Below, piece after piece: positions 10,641 to 23,300 of a stretch of 64,000 bases of DNA. Source of the stretch: Podarcis raffonei (Eukaryota; Chordata; Lepidosauria; Squamata; Lacertidae). Where the stretch lies: assembly GCF_027172205.1 (NCBI RefSeq), contig NC_070613.1, forward strand, positions 27,988,001-28,052,000. The letters run 5' to 3'. The position numbers and the translations under genes were made by a program. Each line of letters begins with the position of its first letter. Positions within the stretch are counted from its first letter, which is position 1. The notes beneath the pieces were generated by a model, which saw nothing but the letters and a program-made list of their open reading frames with translations, did no database searches and had not been told where the DNA came from.

Positions 10641-12400
10641 TAGCTCTGCCTGATTCCACCAGTTCAATGTAATGGCAGCTGGGAAGAAATTGCCCTGCCT
10701 GTTCTCATTTCCAGTCTTGCATGGCAGGAACACTATGCCTGAACACATATGTGGAGCCACTTCTTTTTCTCTTTTTTTCAAGCCCCAGCTCAAAATCATT
10801 TCTTTCAAGCCTCTATCTTGGGGCCCCTGCTAGACTGGCGTTCTGTTATGGCTGCATTCTGCAACATGTTCTTGCCACAATAATTGTGAATGAGTGGTGG
10901 ATTTTTTATGCTTTATGTGTTATTCAGTAGTGCTTCTTCCCTGATGTTAACATTATTGCTGTCTGGGCAAACTACTGTGCAACAGAAATAAACCAGAGCA
11001 TTTGTGGTATTCAAATTTAGAAGAAAGTCACAGGATTAACGCTGACTGGAAATGAAGCAATGTGGCTACCCTCCTGGAGCTGTTGCAAGGACAAGTATTA
11101 CTGAAAGCAGGATCACATATGACCACTCTGAGAGCATCAAGAGCACGAAGCATCATGAACGCACAATAAAAAGGACATCTGGAGGTACATTCATTTTACA
11201 CAGCCTGATCTCATTTTTGTTTAATCAGAGGTGAAAGCAGTCAGGCTTCCTCTTGAACAAGAATGCATTGTTTTACAGCCTTAGCCCTCTTCACCCACAA
11301 CTGAAACAAAGTCTAAGACTGCAATCTTACACACCATGGAAATACATACCCCTCACCCCAGCATTTTTTCCTCCCTTCTAACATATCACCCATTTTATTA
11401 GTTATTACGAAAATAAAGGGAAAAAATAGACATAGTGCTGTGTTGAACAAAAAATTGTAAACTTCTGTGACCTGGTTTGTCTGATGAAGACACAAATCAT
11501 CCCCTACCAAAGGGTGTAACAATAATAACCACAGTATGCTGATGCATGCATATATAATTCTACCGCTTCCCCTTTAAGGTGTTGCTTTCCTATTGAAACC
11601 TGCAATCTAAAAAAGCTACATGCAGACCAGAACTGCCAGCTTCAAATCTCACCTATATGGCTTGTCCAAAGTATCCACATTCAATGAGAGTATAGTGCCC
11701 AGCAGAACTATAGTCTAGATATGCCATGTCTGAGGAGTCCATCAGCACATCAAGGCAACCAGTTTTCAGCTTTCTCCAGCAATCATAAATCAGCCATTCC
11801 TTTGTTTTAGCAAATACTAAGAGAACAAAAATTCCCATGGTTCTTTGTTTGTGTTGTTAAAGGAATTCAAAAGTCACTTCAATAAACATTACATTCACAA
11901 TTCTTACACTGTAAACATTTTTACATGGGATTCGTTAAGGCAGATGAAGCAAAAACAATGGACAAAGGAAGTTCTCATGTCACCAGAGTATTTTTGAGAG
12001 CTATGAATTCTAGCTAAAAACAGCCTCCACAACGTCTAGGGAATTATTCCCCTGGGAACCTTTCAGCAAATACGGGAAATAAATTCAAATAATGTGTTGT
12101 GCTAATGTTTACATTTGTTAGTAGAGCATCGTCAAGGATTAAAGGACGGCTGCTATTCAGCAACCAAATGCAATGAAACCAGCAAGGCTTTTGCAAGTCT
12201 GTCCTACCTCATTAACCTTTTAGTTATTTGTGTGCCAATAAGCAAATAGAGATGATACAGTCAACTCTGTGCACTTAAATTTCAAAATGACTCCTGAGGA
12301 GTAAGCAGTCAGAGGATCGAGACTGAGGTCAAGTGAGAGCTCCTCTTATTGATCAGTAATTGGCAAAGGAGCATGAAGGAGAGAGTAGAAATGAATGAAC
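10641..12400. other. Intergenic, nothing recognised
   Basis: AT-rich sequence without exon-like frames or clear mobile elements. Short frames here have no family features. Confidence 0.4.
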
Positions 12401-12404
12401 ATTT

Positions 12405-13110
12405 TTTTCTAGTGGAGGGTTGTAGAAAGTGGACCTCTGCTTCTTAATTTGTTCATAAATGATCTAGTGGTAGGGGTTAGCAGTGAGGTAGCAAAGTTTG
12501 CTGATGATACCAAATTGTTTAGGATGGTTCAAACAAAAGGAGACTGTGAGGAGCTCCAAAAGGATCTCTCCAAACTGATTTCATGTATATGCTAATAGTG
12601 TCTGAACTGATGGCAAGAGGCTTTTAAGGCACAGTGAATAGCTCAACAAAGATGTCAACCCAGTGGGCAGCAGCCGTGAAGAAGGCAAATCCCAAGTTAA
12701 GGATAATTAGCCAAGGGATGGAAGATAAAACTACCAGTACCATAACGCCATTATGCAAAGGTATGGGGAGGTATCCTGTGTACAGGCTGTAGTCACCTCA
12801 CCTCAAAAAAGATATTGCAACAGAGCTGGGGAAAGTTCGGAAAACAATCAAGTGTCTGGAGCAGCTCCCCTATGACAACAGGATTACAACATTTGGGGCT
12901 TTTTAGTTTAGAAAAAAGGAAAGAAGAGATATATTTGAGCTGCATCAATTATGCATGGTGTGGAGCAAATGAATACAAGGAAGATATGCGGGCAGGTGGC
13001 AATTTCTGTTCCTAGCCCTGGAACAAAATAGAATAAAAAACACCAAGTTGTCAGTTTGTCCAGTGGTTCAGGAAATGTAACTAAGCACACAGGGTTGCCA
13101 TTGATTCTTT
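12405..13110 (+). mobile_element. CR1 LINE fragments
   Basis: The stretch includes TTTGCTGATGATACCAAATT, the CR1 reverse transcriptase FADDT region, then later phrases (GGATTACAACATTTGGGGCT, TTTAGTTTAGAAAAAAGG) from the CR1 3' end. The middle is rearranged and the copy is old. Its frames do not represent a host gene. Confidence 0.6.
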
Positions 13111-13769
13111 CGACAGGTGAGTGGGGCTAAAACTGAGGCGGACCTTCAAAAGATGATGCAGCAATGACTATGGCAGAGAACTAAAGAAAAATGACATGTA
13201 GGGCAGGGTCACTAAAAGGAAATACTGTAACCACGCCAGAGTTCAAGTAAAGTCGAGGCACTGCCTCACCCCTCTGAAAACACTCGGGGATTTGCAACCC
13301 TAAGTAAGATGTGCTGACGGACAGCGGCCAACTTGGGTGACTTTTAAAGTCCAGTTCCTGGACGGTGGGCCGGGCTGCCAAGGGCTGGTTAGTCAACGAG
13401 CCTCTCGTTGCCTCCGGCACTACCTGTCCCGGGGCGGGGGGCAAGCGGAAAAGGGCTATCCTCCCCTGCCCACGGGCTTCCCACCTCTGCCTGGGCCTGC
13501 CCCACAGAGTGACGGTGCCCGAAGGGACTTTGATCCCCACCCGCGGGAGCGGCGTCCACTTGCTTTTGCCAAGCCAGCAGAGCAGGTTAGGCAGGTGGAG
13601 GAGGAAACGGCTGCTGCCCCCACGTCGAAGGTGAACACCCGAGTCAAACCGGCTGAGGGAAAGAAGTTCGCTTCTTTCGCCAAGTTTTGCTTCCCCCCTC
13701 TCCCCGCCGCCCTTTCGCGCCTTGTTCGCGTGAGAAAGAGAGAGGCGCGAGGGCTCGCCCGCCCCCTCC

Positions 13770-14228
13770 ATGGCTGCGGCAGAGGAGGGGCCAGGCGCCC
13801 GGGCGCCGCCGCGAGGGGCGATAGCGGACCAGCCGCCGCAGCAGCAGCAGCAGCAGCAGCGCGAGGGGAGCGCGGATGGCCGCTGGGGGCAACGGCAGCA
13901 TCTGCAGCCGCCGCTTCAGGGACCGGACGGGAAAGCGGGCGCTCCCCTGGCTGCTGAGGTGAAGCGGCGGCGCCCGGACGAGGAGGAAGGGGAGGGGGCC
14001 GCGCTTCTGCCGCCGCCGCTGCTCTTGAGCGAAGCGGAGGACGAGGACGTGGACGACCCGCCCGCCTCCGCGGGGCTCTTCTCGCTGGGCTTCTCTCCCC
14101 TGCGCTGGTGGCGGCGGCAGAAGCGGCGGCTCTTCCTCTCCCCTCCGCCGTCCCCGCTGGGGACCCAGCGCAGCTGCCCGTGCGCCGCCGCCCGCTCCTT
14201 CGCGCACTGTTGTCATGGAGGAGCCAAG
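13770..14228 (+). other. In-frame open extension upstream of the CASD1 ATG
   Basis: From an ATG at 13770 the frame stays open for 153 codons and runs directly into the CASD1 start. The putative peptide begins MAAAEEGPGARAPPRG, contains a run of seven glutamines, an acidic EAEDEDVDD patch and a basic WWRRQKRR patch. The upstream ATG has a weaker context (T at -3, G at +4). It is probably chance openness in GC-rich DNA or a rare longer form. I rate it unlikely to be the main product. Confidence 0.25.
13839..13860 (+). repeat. CAG trinucleotide run
   Basis: Seven consecutive CAG units within the CpG island, upstream of CASD1. In the CASD1 frame they would read as polyglutamine. If untranslated it is simply a small 5' repeat. 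Confidence 0.9.
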
Positions 14229-14236
14229 ATGGCGGC
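14225..14236 (+). promoter_or_regulatory. CASD1: TISU / YY1 element on the CASD1 start codon
   Basis: CAAGATGGCGGC matches the published TISU consensus (SAASATGGCGGC) at every position and is also a strong YY1 core. TISU sites direct efficient initiation from very short 5' leaders. This supports the ATG at 14229 and predicts transcription starting only a few to about 30 bases upstream. Confidence 0.8.
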
Positions 14237-14361
14237 CCTGGCCTACACCTTGGGCAAGCGCGAGATCAACCACTACTTCAGCGTGAGGAGCGCCAAGGCG
14301 CTGGCGCTGGGCGCCGTCCTGCTGCTCGCCGCCTGCCACGCCGCCTCGCGCCGGTACCGAG
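14229..14361 (+). CDS. CASD1: CASD1 coding exon 1
   Basis: Encodes residues 1-44 and the first base of codon 45. It contains a membrane anchor near residues 22-40 ([16 protein letters not shown]). The donor is GTGAGG at 14362. Confidence 0.95.
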
Positions 14362-17300
14362 GTGAGGAAGGGGCGGCGGGGAGGAGGAGGGCGTGTGTGG
14401 AGGGGCGAGATGAGATAGGGAGCGGAGAAGTTGGCCGTGGTTATTGGGGCTACGCTGGTCCCTCGCTTCCTCCTCCTCCACCACCACAGTTCAGGGGAGC
14501 CGCCTCCTTGGAAGGGGCTTCCTTTGGCATCGGGCGAAAGCCGCCACTTCAGGTGTCTCTGGGAGGCAGGTACGTTTCTCCCTCCTCCCCCCATTTCCTC
14601 CAAGCTGTTGCAACGCAAGCGCTTAGCTGGCCGAGGAAGGGCGACTGACACCTGCCAAACTTCGCCCCGGCGTGAGCATCCCTTCTCCCCACGCCGCCAC
14701 GCCACATCCGCCCGCCTTGGCAGCTCCAGCTTGCGTTTGCAGACAGACAAGAAAACCGCAGCAACCGCCTTAAGGGCAGAGGAGAAGCCGGTCCGTGCGG
14801 ATTTCTGCAGGAAGCAGCTGTCCAAATTAAACAACCCAGGCTTGTTTGACTTTGGGCGCAACATTTTTTACTTTGTTTATTAAATGTGTGTGCTGCCCTT
14901 CGTCCGAAGATCACAGGGCGGTCCACGACATAAAAATGCAAAATGAAGACAGAAAATGCCCTTATAACCAGGGACAGGCTATTGGTCCGGCCGGCCGGGT
15001 GTTGCAAACTCTGACTGGCAGTAGCTCTCTAAGGTCTCAAGCAGATGCCCCTTTTCCCATCACCTGCTCTCTGCTTCTGGAGATGCCAGGACTTGAGTCT
15101 GGAGCTTTCTGCCAGGCAGAACATGTGCTCTCTCACTGAGCTGCGATCTTTCCCTTCAGAAGGGCTGGCTGCATTTTTCTTTTCTTTTTTAAAAAGAAAT
15201 TATTACCCACGCAGGAAGTTGTAGTGGTTTCGGGGTTGCTGTTTAACTAAATTCTTAGCCTGAGGTCTGTGCTAGCTAATTAGGAGTGTGCCGTATAAAC
15301 AAAGAAAATGTGTGGGAGTGAGGAGTGTAAATCATGCAAACTGGCAGCTTTGCAAGAAGCTGCTGACATGCAAGGTAGGAGAAGGCGGTGTGCTTGAGAT
15401 ACGTTGAAAGAGTGTGGCTTCGAGATCCTAAATTAAAAGATTAAGACCTCTCCCTGCTATGACTCCCTTCTTTTTTGTCCTGCCCTCATTTGACACTGGA
15501 AATAGAAATGTATATGCTTGCTTTCAAGAACAGCAGTGGTGACAGAGGTGAACACCAGACAAAGCAGGGCTCCCTATAGAAGTGTTTGGGGAAGCAATGC
15601 TTCCCGTGTCCTCTCCAGCATCTGAATTGAGTCTCCAATACACCTTTATTTTGTTTGCTACAAAGGAAATACGTTAGTTGAGTAATGACTTGACCAAGGC
15701 CACCCAGTGAGCTTCTAACATTTGAGTGAGGTATTTGAATCCGGATTACTAACATCCAGAAACTAAACTCAAGCTGAAATCCTACCCACTGCCCTAAAAA
15801 GCTTTCAGATGTTTTTGTTCAGAGTGACTGGAAGTAAGAGTATTTTGAATTCCTCAAGCCTTTTGCATGAGTGGGTGGTCATCACTTCACTCACTGTATG
15901 GTGTCATGTGGTTTGTGGGGATTGGGGCATTGTATGTTTATATTATTATTCAGTTTATTTATATACCATTTTTTGGCCCAAAGGTCTCCTCAAACAGTAA
16001 ACATCATACTAAAATGAAATCTACAGTAGAGTAAAATGGCATAAATCAATAAGATGGCAAAATCTTAACACATAAGGGCCAAAGAAAAGCCTTCCAAAGC
16101 TGGAGGATTAAAAGAGTGCTCTTACAATACCCAAACATTGAAATAAAGTTCCATATAGAAGCACTTGCGGCTGCATAATTTTAAATAATTCTTCCTTATA
16201 TGGAGTCCTTGTAGCTTCCCACAAGTTGTTTTGCTCTTCAGCACGAAGTCGAGTACTCTATACTGGGAATTCTCCCAGGGTCTGTGAGAGGGAAATACTA
16301 CTCTCTAGGATTGCTGAAGATCATTGATGTGGGTGTTATAGGTGACAACAAATGAAATTTGCCACTTGTAAGTCTCACCTGTACAGCATTATTTCTGGGT
16401 ACCAGTTTGGCCTTGTGGGTCTGATTTTTATTTTATCAGTTACCTTTAACACCGGAAACTACATTTTCTGAAAATAAAAAATAATTTCTTGGTAATCTAA
16501 AAAATCTATTTAGCCTCACATTTTTTTTCCTTGTGAGACAATTAATTAACTTTCGATTTAAGAAAAATCCTTTATCTCCAGAGTACCTTGATATACAGCA
16601 TCATTTGAAAACAAAAACTGACAAGAGCTGGGATAGCTCAGTCAGCAGAGTGCGAGGCTCTTAATCTCAGGGTTATGGGTTCAAGCCCCACACTAGGCAC
16701 AAGATTCCTGCATTGCAGGGGGTTGGACTAGATGGCCCTCATGGTCCCTTCCAACTCTACAGTTCTCTGATTCTATGCTTCTATAAACTATTCTGAAAGT
16801 GCAACATTTTGCAACTTTATCAAAAAGGGATAAGGAAGCTTGTTATTGTTGCCATCCATCTGTCTCAAGAGACAATGGAAGAGTGTGCCATTGGGGGTAA
16901 AGTTACACCATTGGGGAGTTAACAGCTCCTGTTGTAGCTGTAGAGACCAGTACAGGAGAAACATGTTTTATTGCAGCTGGGGCAGATGAAGACGTTTGGT
17001 TTCGCTGGTGCAGATGCACTATGGTGTTTTTTCTCTCCCTGCTTCTCCCAGCGGTCATTCCTGATCTGGTCATTTTTTTGGATACACAACCTGTCTGTCT
17101 GTCTCCAGGTACTGCAGTTGTTTGCAAGGCAGGGTTAATATTGTCAGCCTTCATGTCACGTTTGCAAACAACTTTATAACAGGCCTGCTGCCAGATGCCA
17201 GCTCCCTGTGGAGCACATCCTTGGGGATCCTGCCATCTTCCATCCTATGTACATTACCAAGCCAATATAGACATCACTGAGACAGAACTTGGAAGAGCAC

Positions 17301-20300
17301 GTATTTGTTTGAGGCTCTGTCCTGCCATGTGGTAGACCTTCATCTTGGTATTGGTCGTTAGCATCACATTCTCCCATACCCTTTTGGAGAGATGCGCCAT
17401 TGCTGTGGCTGCCAGCATCAGTGGAAAGGTTGCGGGTTATGGTGGAGCCCAGGTAGACAAAATCATCTTAACACCTGAAGCGTGTGATCACCAGTGCTGA
17501 TGCATGGAGTGCTGGCACTGTCCTGACCCAAGATGTTGGTCTTTGTAAGGCTGAAGGTGAGGCCACACTCCACTTAGGCAAAACCCTTTATGAGTCTCTG
17601 TAGAGCTTCCTCTGAGTGCACTGTCAAGGGTCCATCATCTGCAAACAACATCCAAACACCAATTCTTTTTCCAGTAGAAGCCCTATGTATTTTATTGAGG
17701 TTCATTCTGTTGCAAGACTGAGAATCAGATTGATAACCAGATAAAAAGTGCCGTTTGAAAACTCGCAGCAGCTGCAGAAGTATACTTCTGAGTGAGTGAT
17801 ACTTCCTTGTGTGAGTATGCAGAATTTGTAGAATGCAGAGTCCCAGATATTTTTTTCTGATGAGAAGTAGCTCCAGAAGAAGTCCTAGCCTCTTAATTTT
17901 GATAAGCTCCCTAAAGTTTTTATTTCTATTTTAAAATAAATTGGTAATTTAGAATATACCTGTAGTTGTTTGCTCTAGGAATACTAGCACATTATGCACT
18001 GAAATTTAAGGAATGATAACATTATTTAATGGCCACATGACATGCATCTTGAAGGACACTTCAAGGAATTATGCTTTGTATCTGGGTAATTAAAAAATAT
18101 TTAGTTTAAATTAGTACTGTGAAAAGAATGATAAGATATGCAGCATTCTTGTAGTCCTCTCATAGGCTTCAGTTGGCCACTGAAAAGAGGACGTTGGACT
18201 AGATCAGCCTTTGGTCTAATCCAGCAGTGCTCTTCTTACGTTATTACTTTTTTTACACAACTCTATTTTCTTTCTGAACACTATAAACTGAAACTACACA
18301 ATTTAAGAATTTGAGGTAACATGAACAAGGAGGGAGAGATGGGAGTACTTGGAGGAAGGTGTAAATGTCTGTAATTCTAAAAACCAAATATAGCCTTGTG
18401 TAAGCAGAAGCTGTCTTCTTCAGTGTTGGAGGATGTTTCACATAGGTAGATGCAGATGCTGTTCATGTGATCCCATATTCTTCTGGACCAGAACCTAGCA
18501 GGCCATCTTTTGGTCCTTGCTGTACAAGTCGGGTCATAATCAAGCCTCTTTACTAGATAACAGCTGTTACCTAAGTTAATCCTGCACCAGACGTATTCTC
18601 TTACTCACACTATTAATTTTCAGTTTGATTAGAAGTTGGCCAAGTGCAGGGCAAACAACAAAATTGTTGTGAGTGATTGTGTTTCACACAGTTGCTAGGC
18701 AAATGTCCTTTGTTAATTTTGTATAGATAGCTTTTCTTCAAACCTCATGCCACTGGGCAAAGTAGGAGTGATACAGCTTTCTCCTTCTGTTAAGATTTTC
18801 TCAACGTTTCCTTCCTGGCTTTGTTGAACCTACATTAAAGTGTAATACTTTTCTGTCATTACAATTTTGTTGTCAGAGCAGTGCAATCCATTAATCATAC
18901 TGTAAAACCGATGTCTTTATAGAGTGTAATGATCATGTGTTTAATTTTTTTTAATGCACAATTTTGATCACACAAGTGACAAAGCTACACATACTGCACT
19001 GGTTTGGAAGTGAGCACAGAGTTCCTTGGCTTCATTCCTCATTAATCTTACATGGATCTTAAATGACTTAATTTTTAATCCTGGCCTTCGGGGGTTAATT
19101 ATGATGGTTAAATTGAACATAGTTTTTTTTAAAGCTGCCAGTTGTAACTGGATTGTGCATGTGTGTGAACTAAGCAGAACAAATGAAACTAGGATGTCAC
19201 TACTATATAGTAGTAGTATGTTATTGAAGGAATGATAATGGAGGTGTTGGGCTCATACTCAATTTAGCCTTTTTAAAATGAAGCCCAGAAGTTTGTAACT
19301 TTTCTGACTGGCAATAAAATGCCTATCTTTACTATGTGGGTTGTGAACACAGCTGTTGATCAAATGATAATACAGAGTGTTTTATTTTTTTAAGGTGATG
19401 ATAGTTGTGAGCACCTTCTCTCTAGTGGAAGACTTCTTGGGGAGAAAGTATGGCAGCCTCACGGCTGTATGATGCACAAATATAAGCAGAGGTAAGGTAT
19501 TCTACTTTTAAATTTCCCCTTAAAGAAGAAAATATTGAAAGGGTGCACTTAAATGTACAGTGTTAGTTTCTGGGATTACTACATTTTTAGACCTACACTG
19601 TGAATGTCATATGGCACATAATGTGTTTGTTCTGCTCATGTGAGTTTCCCCTATCCCTATTAGTGGTTTCACTTTATTAGCAGAAATGAAATAAATAGTA
19701 ATGATTGTTAGTCTGTATCTTGCTTACTATGAAGAAATTTCTCACATAACCATATCAGTTTACCTACAATTGCAAACTGGTACTTAAAGCAGCCATTTAG
19801 GCAAATCCCACCCACCTCATTCTCTAGTTCAGCCTTCTGAGCCCAGTGCCCTCCAAAATACCTGGAGGGCACCAAATTGGGGAAGGATGCATCTAATAAT
19901 TCCTCCATCAGCCTTGGTGCATAAAGTATTGCACCATTAAGGTGCCTGTCAGTGAGCAAGTTTGTGTACCTTGATTGCTTTAAGGCTATAAAAGAAAATG
20001 TGAAGGAAACAAAACCCCTATTTCCCCACCTCCACCAGAGTTGATCTCAAACCGTTTTAGTAGCAGCTAGATATTATGTAAAGAGGAGTTCTCACATTAT
20101 CTAAAGCCTTTTGCAGTCACCCCAGGGAATGACTATACCAGAGAGAAGGGTGCATCAGTGGGTCCTGCCCTCTTCAGAGCAACCTTACTTTTTGAATCTG
20201 ATTTCTTAAAAAATGTGCTTACTTGAGAGCATAAGATGAGTATGTTGGATCGGGCTAATGGCCCATCTAGTCCAGCATCCTGTTCTCGCAGTGGCTGACC

Positions 20301-23300
20301 AGATGCCTGTGGGAAGCCTGCAAGCTGGACATAAGCGCAGCAGCCCTCTGACCACTTGCAATTCCCAGTAACTGATTGAGTTGAAGGCCCAGCACAGTCT
20401 TACAGTGTTGCAATTCTCTTTTCTTAGTTAATAGAATGTAAAAATGGCAGGACAGTATAACATAACAATTTATGAAATATATAACAATATTTGTAGTGTT
20501 TTATAAGAAAAAGGAAAATTTGTTCCCACAAATTTGAATTATCAAGGATATGGGATATAAGTTGGTGCTCAGAATATTCTACAGTGCAGTTTTTTGGGGG
20601 TGAATTACTTTTGTTGTGTCATACTTGAAGAAAATCAATATTAATGTTTGTTTTTACAGTGAAGCAAAAACCTGCCTCGTAGACAAACATATTGCATTTA
20701 TAGGTGATTCTAGGATCCGTCAGCTGTTCTACTCATTTGTGAAACTCCTGAACCCTCAAATTAAGGAGGATGGAGTCAAGGTATGGTTTTTATATTTTAC
20801 TTTTATCACAGTTATTGCTAGAAAACTACAGTCATTGTAATACCTTAGTTGTAAAGGTATTTCTGTTGAAAATGTATTGATCCAGTTTAGACATCACATT
20901 CCTGGTCCACCAAATCGGGTTTGGTTGGGTTAGGAAAACACAGTATGCCCATGTGTTCCTCCACCGTATTCTCCCTCCCCTTACATGCCTAGCTTTACAA
21001 TACTTTTTTATTTATTGCATTTGTACAGTGCCTTCTTGCCAAGGTGGTTTATGATTTAAAATGTTAATACAAATAAATATTGCAAAATATTTTTAGGCTG
21101 TCTACAGGAGCTGGTGGCAGTAGCTCCTTGACCTAGGCTTTTCTTGTTTTCTCCTCTGCCTTCCCTCAAGGCAGGCCTTTGCACACAGGGCTTAAGGAGT
21201 CCCAGGGAAAGTGGGGGTTAGGTTGCCCCAGCAGTTCTCTCAGGACATTGATAGTCTCTTCAGGAGCAGGTGGTTATACATAGGATGTCAGTACCAGGAA
21301 ATTCAGGTTTGAGCACTGGGTACACACCAGGATTGTAAATTACACTTTGTTTCTGGATTCCAGTTCTGATTTGTGAAGAATGTTCAAGCCAGTTTCTCAA
21401 TATGGGCATCCCGTCTTGTTGTGCTGAAGTTTACCTCAAAGTATTGTATCAAGCTGGATGAACGAGAGGAGTCTGAATGGGAGGAAGCAGCAGATGATGG
21501 GGACACCCTAGTTTTCAGATCAGGAATGTGATGTCTGAATCAGGCTAATGAATGTGGGAACTTCAGAAAGAGAGCTAATCAAGCAGTTTCAGAGAAAAGA
21601 ACCAATTGCTGAAAAGACAGGTGGTTAATAGTGGAAACCTGAAGAATGCAGTTGGGAACTTTGTATTTAGAAGTTGGTGGCATGAATACATTTCAACCAT
21701 TGGCTTCTCTGTGCCTTAACCATGTGCAATTTTGATGCCTATTTTACTTAGCTGTAGCCTGCGGCATCCTGAATTGGCACTGTGCTACCTTGGGTACGGT
21801 CAAACTTCAGAACCCAGAAGTAGAGAGGGAAAGAAGGAGAGAGGGTTGAGCTTTTGGTCAGTGCTGCACTTCAGATATTGATAAAGATAAAGGAGGAGGA
21901 CTATCTTAGAAGAATTTAAGTCAGGAACCCAAGGAGAGAGAGAGAGGAGGCAGTCTGAAATATCATTTTAGTCTGAACTCCAGGCAAAGAGAAAGTCCTA
22001 ATAGTGTGCTCCACTGCTGTTAGTAGAGGGCGACTTGGAAAGATTGGGGGGGGGGGGGAGAGACCTAGTCTCACTAAGGACTAGCCCTTGAAAATAAGAG
22101 CATGTCAGTGTTTGCAGCTATTTTACCTAAAGGGCACTGAATGATTGAAGTGTGCCTGAAAAGCCCCCAAATTATACACTTGGCTTTGTGTGTTTATTTT
22201 CCTCCCTTTAAATAACAGTTGCAGAGCTTGTAATCAGGTTTTGGACCATTAGAAATATAGGCCTACGCTGGAGTCCTGGATGAAAATCTCTTGTCTTCCG
22301 CTGGTCCTCAAAGCTGCTGTTCTTGTCAAGAGGGAAGCTTCCAATGGCACCCTCTTTCCTGATGCAACTTTGAAGCAGGGTGGGGGTGAGGGAGGTTTTT
22401 TGGGACTTTGTGGTGAGAGGATAGGATTAAGAACTTCTCTTGCTGCATCATAGTCCCAAACCTGTTTCCTGCTCCCTCTCTCCCTTATCTCCTCCTTCTT
22501 TTCAGGCAACTGCTATTTATAGTTAAAAAGCAAAACAAACCAGGCAACATCAAATTAAGAATTTAGCATAACATGAATACAGTCATGGATTTCTGGAAAC
22601 TGGCGTAATTTCTTTGCCTGTTTCTTACTTTGACAGCATGGAAACATTCCTTTTGAAGACAAATCATCTTCACTTAAAGTGGTAAGCATACCCAGTTGCT
22701 TCTAAACTAGAATGAAGAAAAGAAGTTGGCATGTGTATTTATTTTATTTATATTTATTTATAATATTTATATGCCACCCTTTCACAAAACAGCAGGGTGA
22801 AGTATAGCAACATAAAAAGCCTTTAGAAATAAATATTTACTAAAGTAGTACTTTCGTATTTTGTTTATTATAAAATTTATATCCCACCTTTCCTCCTAAA
22901 GGAGCCCTAGGCAGCAAACAAGTGATAAAACAAAACCAAAAAAAATTTCAATGCAGATGCAGACTTAGAAATATCTCCACTTGAAAGGCTTGTTGAAAGA
23001 GCCTTCAGTAGGTGCCGAAATGGATGGCTCCTGTCTGATACTAATTGGGAAATAATTGAGATGGTAGGTACCAAAACACTAAAAGCAATTCCTACATTGT
23101 GCAGAACAGACCTCCTGACAAGATGGTATTTGCAAGAGGCCCTCCTTTGGACAGTTGAATCATAGATTTGAAAGGGACCTCAGGGTCTTTGTCCCATGCT
23201 GTATTGAGCTTTATATGCCAAAACATGAACTAACCCTGTACCTAATTGGCAGCCAATGCAATTCTTTCAACACTGGGGTAATCTATAAGTGACATCCTAC

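Larger units (their letters stand above)
13330..14760 (+). promoter_or_regulatory. CASD1: CpG-island promoter of CASD1
   Basis: This is the only long GC- and CpG-rich tract in the window, and it covers the first CASD1 exon. An Sp1-like GGGGCGGGGG stands near 13433, and a YY1/TISU element overlaps the ATG. There is no TATA box at a fitting place. Such islands usually drive broad, constitutive transcription. The edges given are visual estimates. Long antisense frames in the tract arise from low stop-codon density. Confidence 0.8.
14362..19394 (+). other. CASD1: CASD1 intron 1
   Basis: An intron of 5 kb. It contains an antisense LINE tail near 14860-14945, antisense SINE-like remnants near 15095-15155 and 15640-15790, a LINE tail near 15940-16110, a tRNA-Lys SINE and an antisense LINE fragment (both listed separately). 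I see no extra coding exon. Confidence 0.8.

Noticed and set aside
13337-13957. A 206-codon plus-strand frame ahead of CASD1
   Set aside because: Different frame from CASD1, low-complexity composition and no splice or family signal. Treated as a GC artefact.
13644-14864. A 406-codon open frame antisense to CASD1 exon 1
   Set aside because: It lies wholly in the CpG island, is Arg/Pro/Gly-rich without family motifs, and is explained by low stop-codon density in GC-rich DNA.
16627-16700. A possible tRNA-Lys gene
   Set aside because: Boxes A and B are present but the acceptor stem is degraded and the unit continues into a SINE tail found at several other sites.
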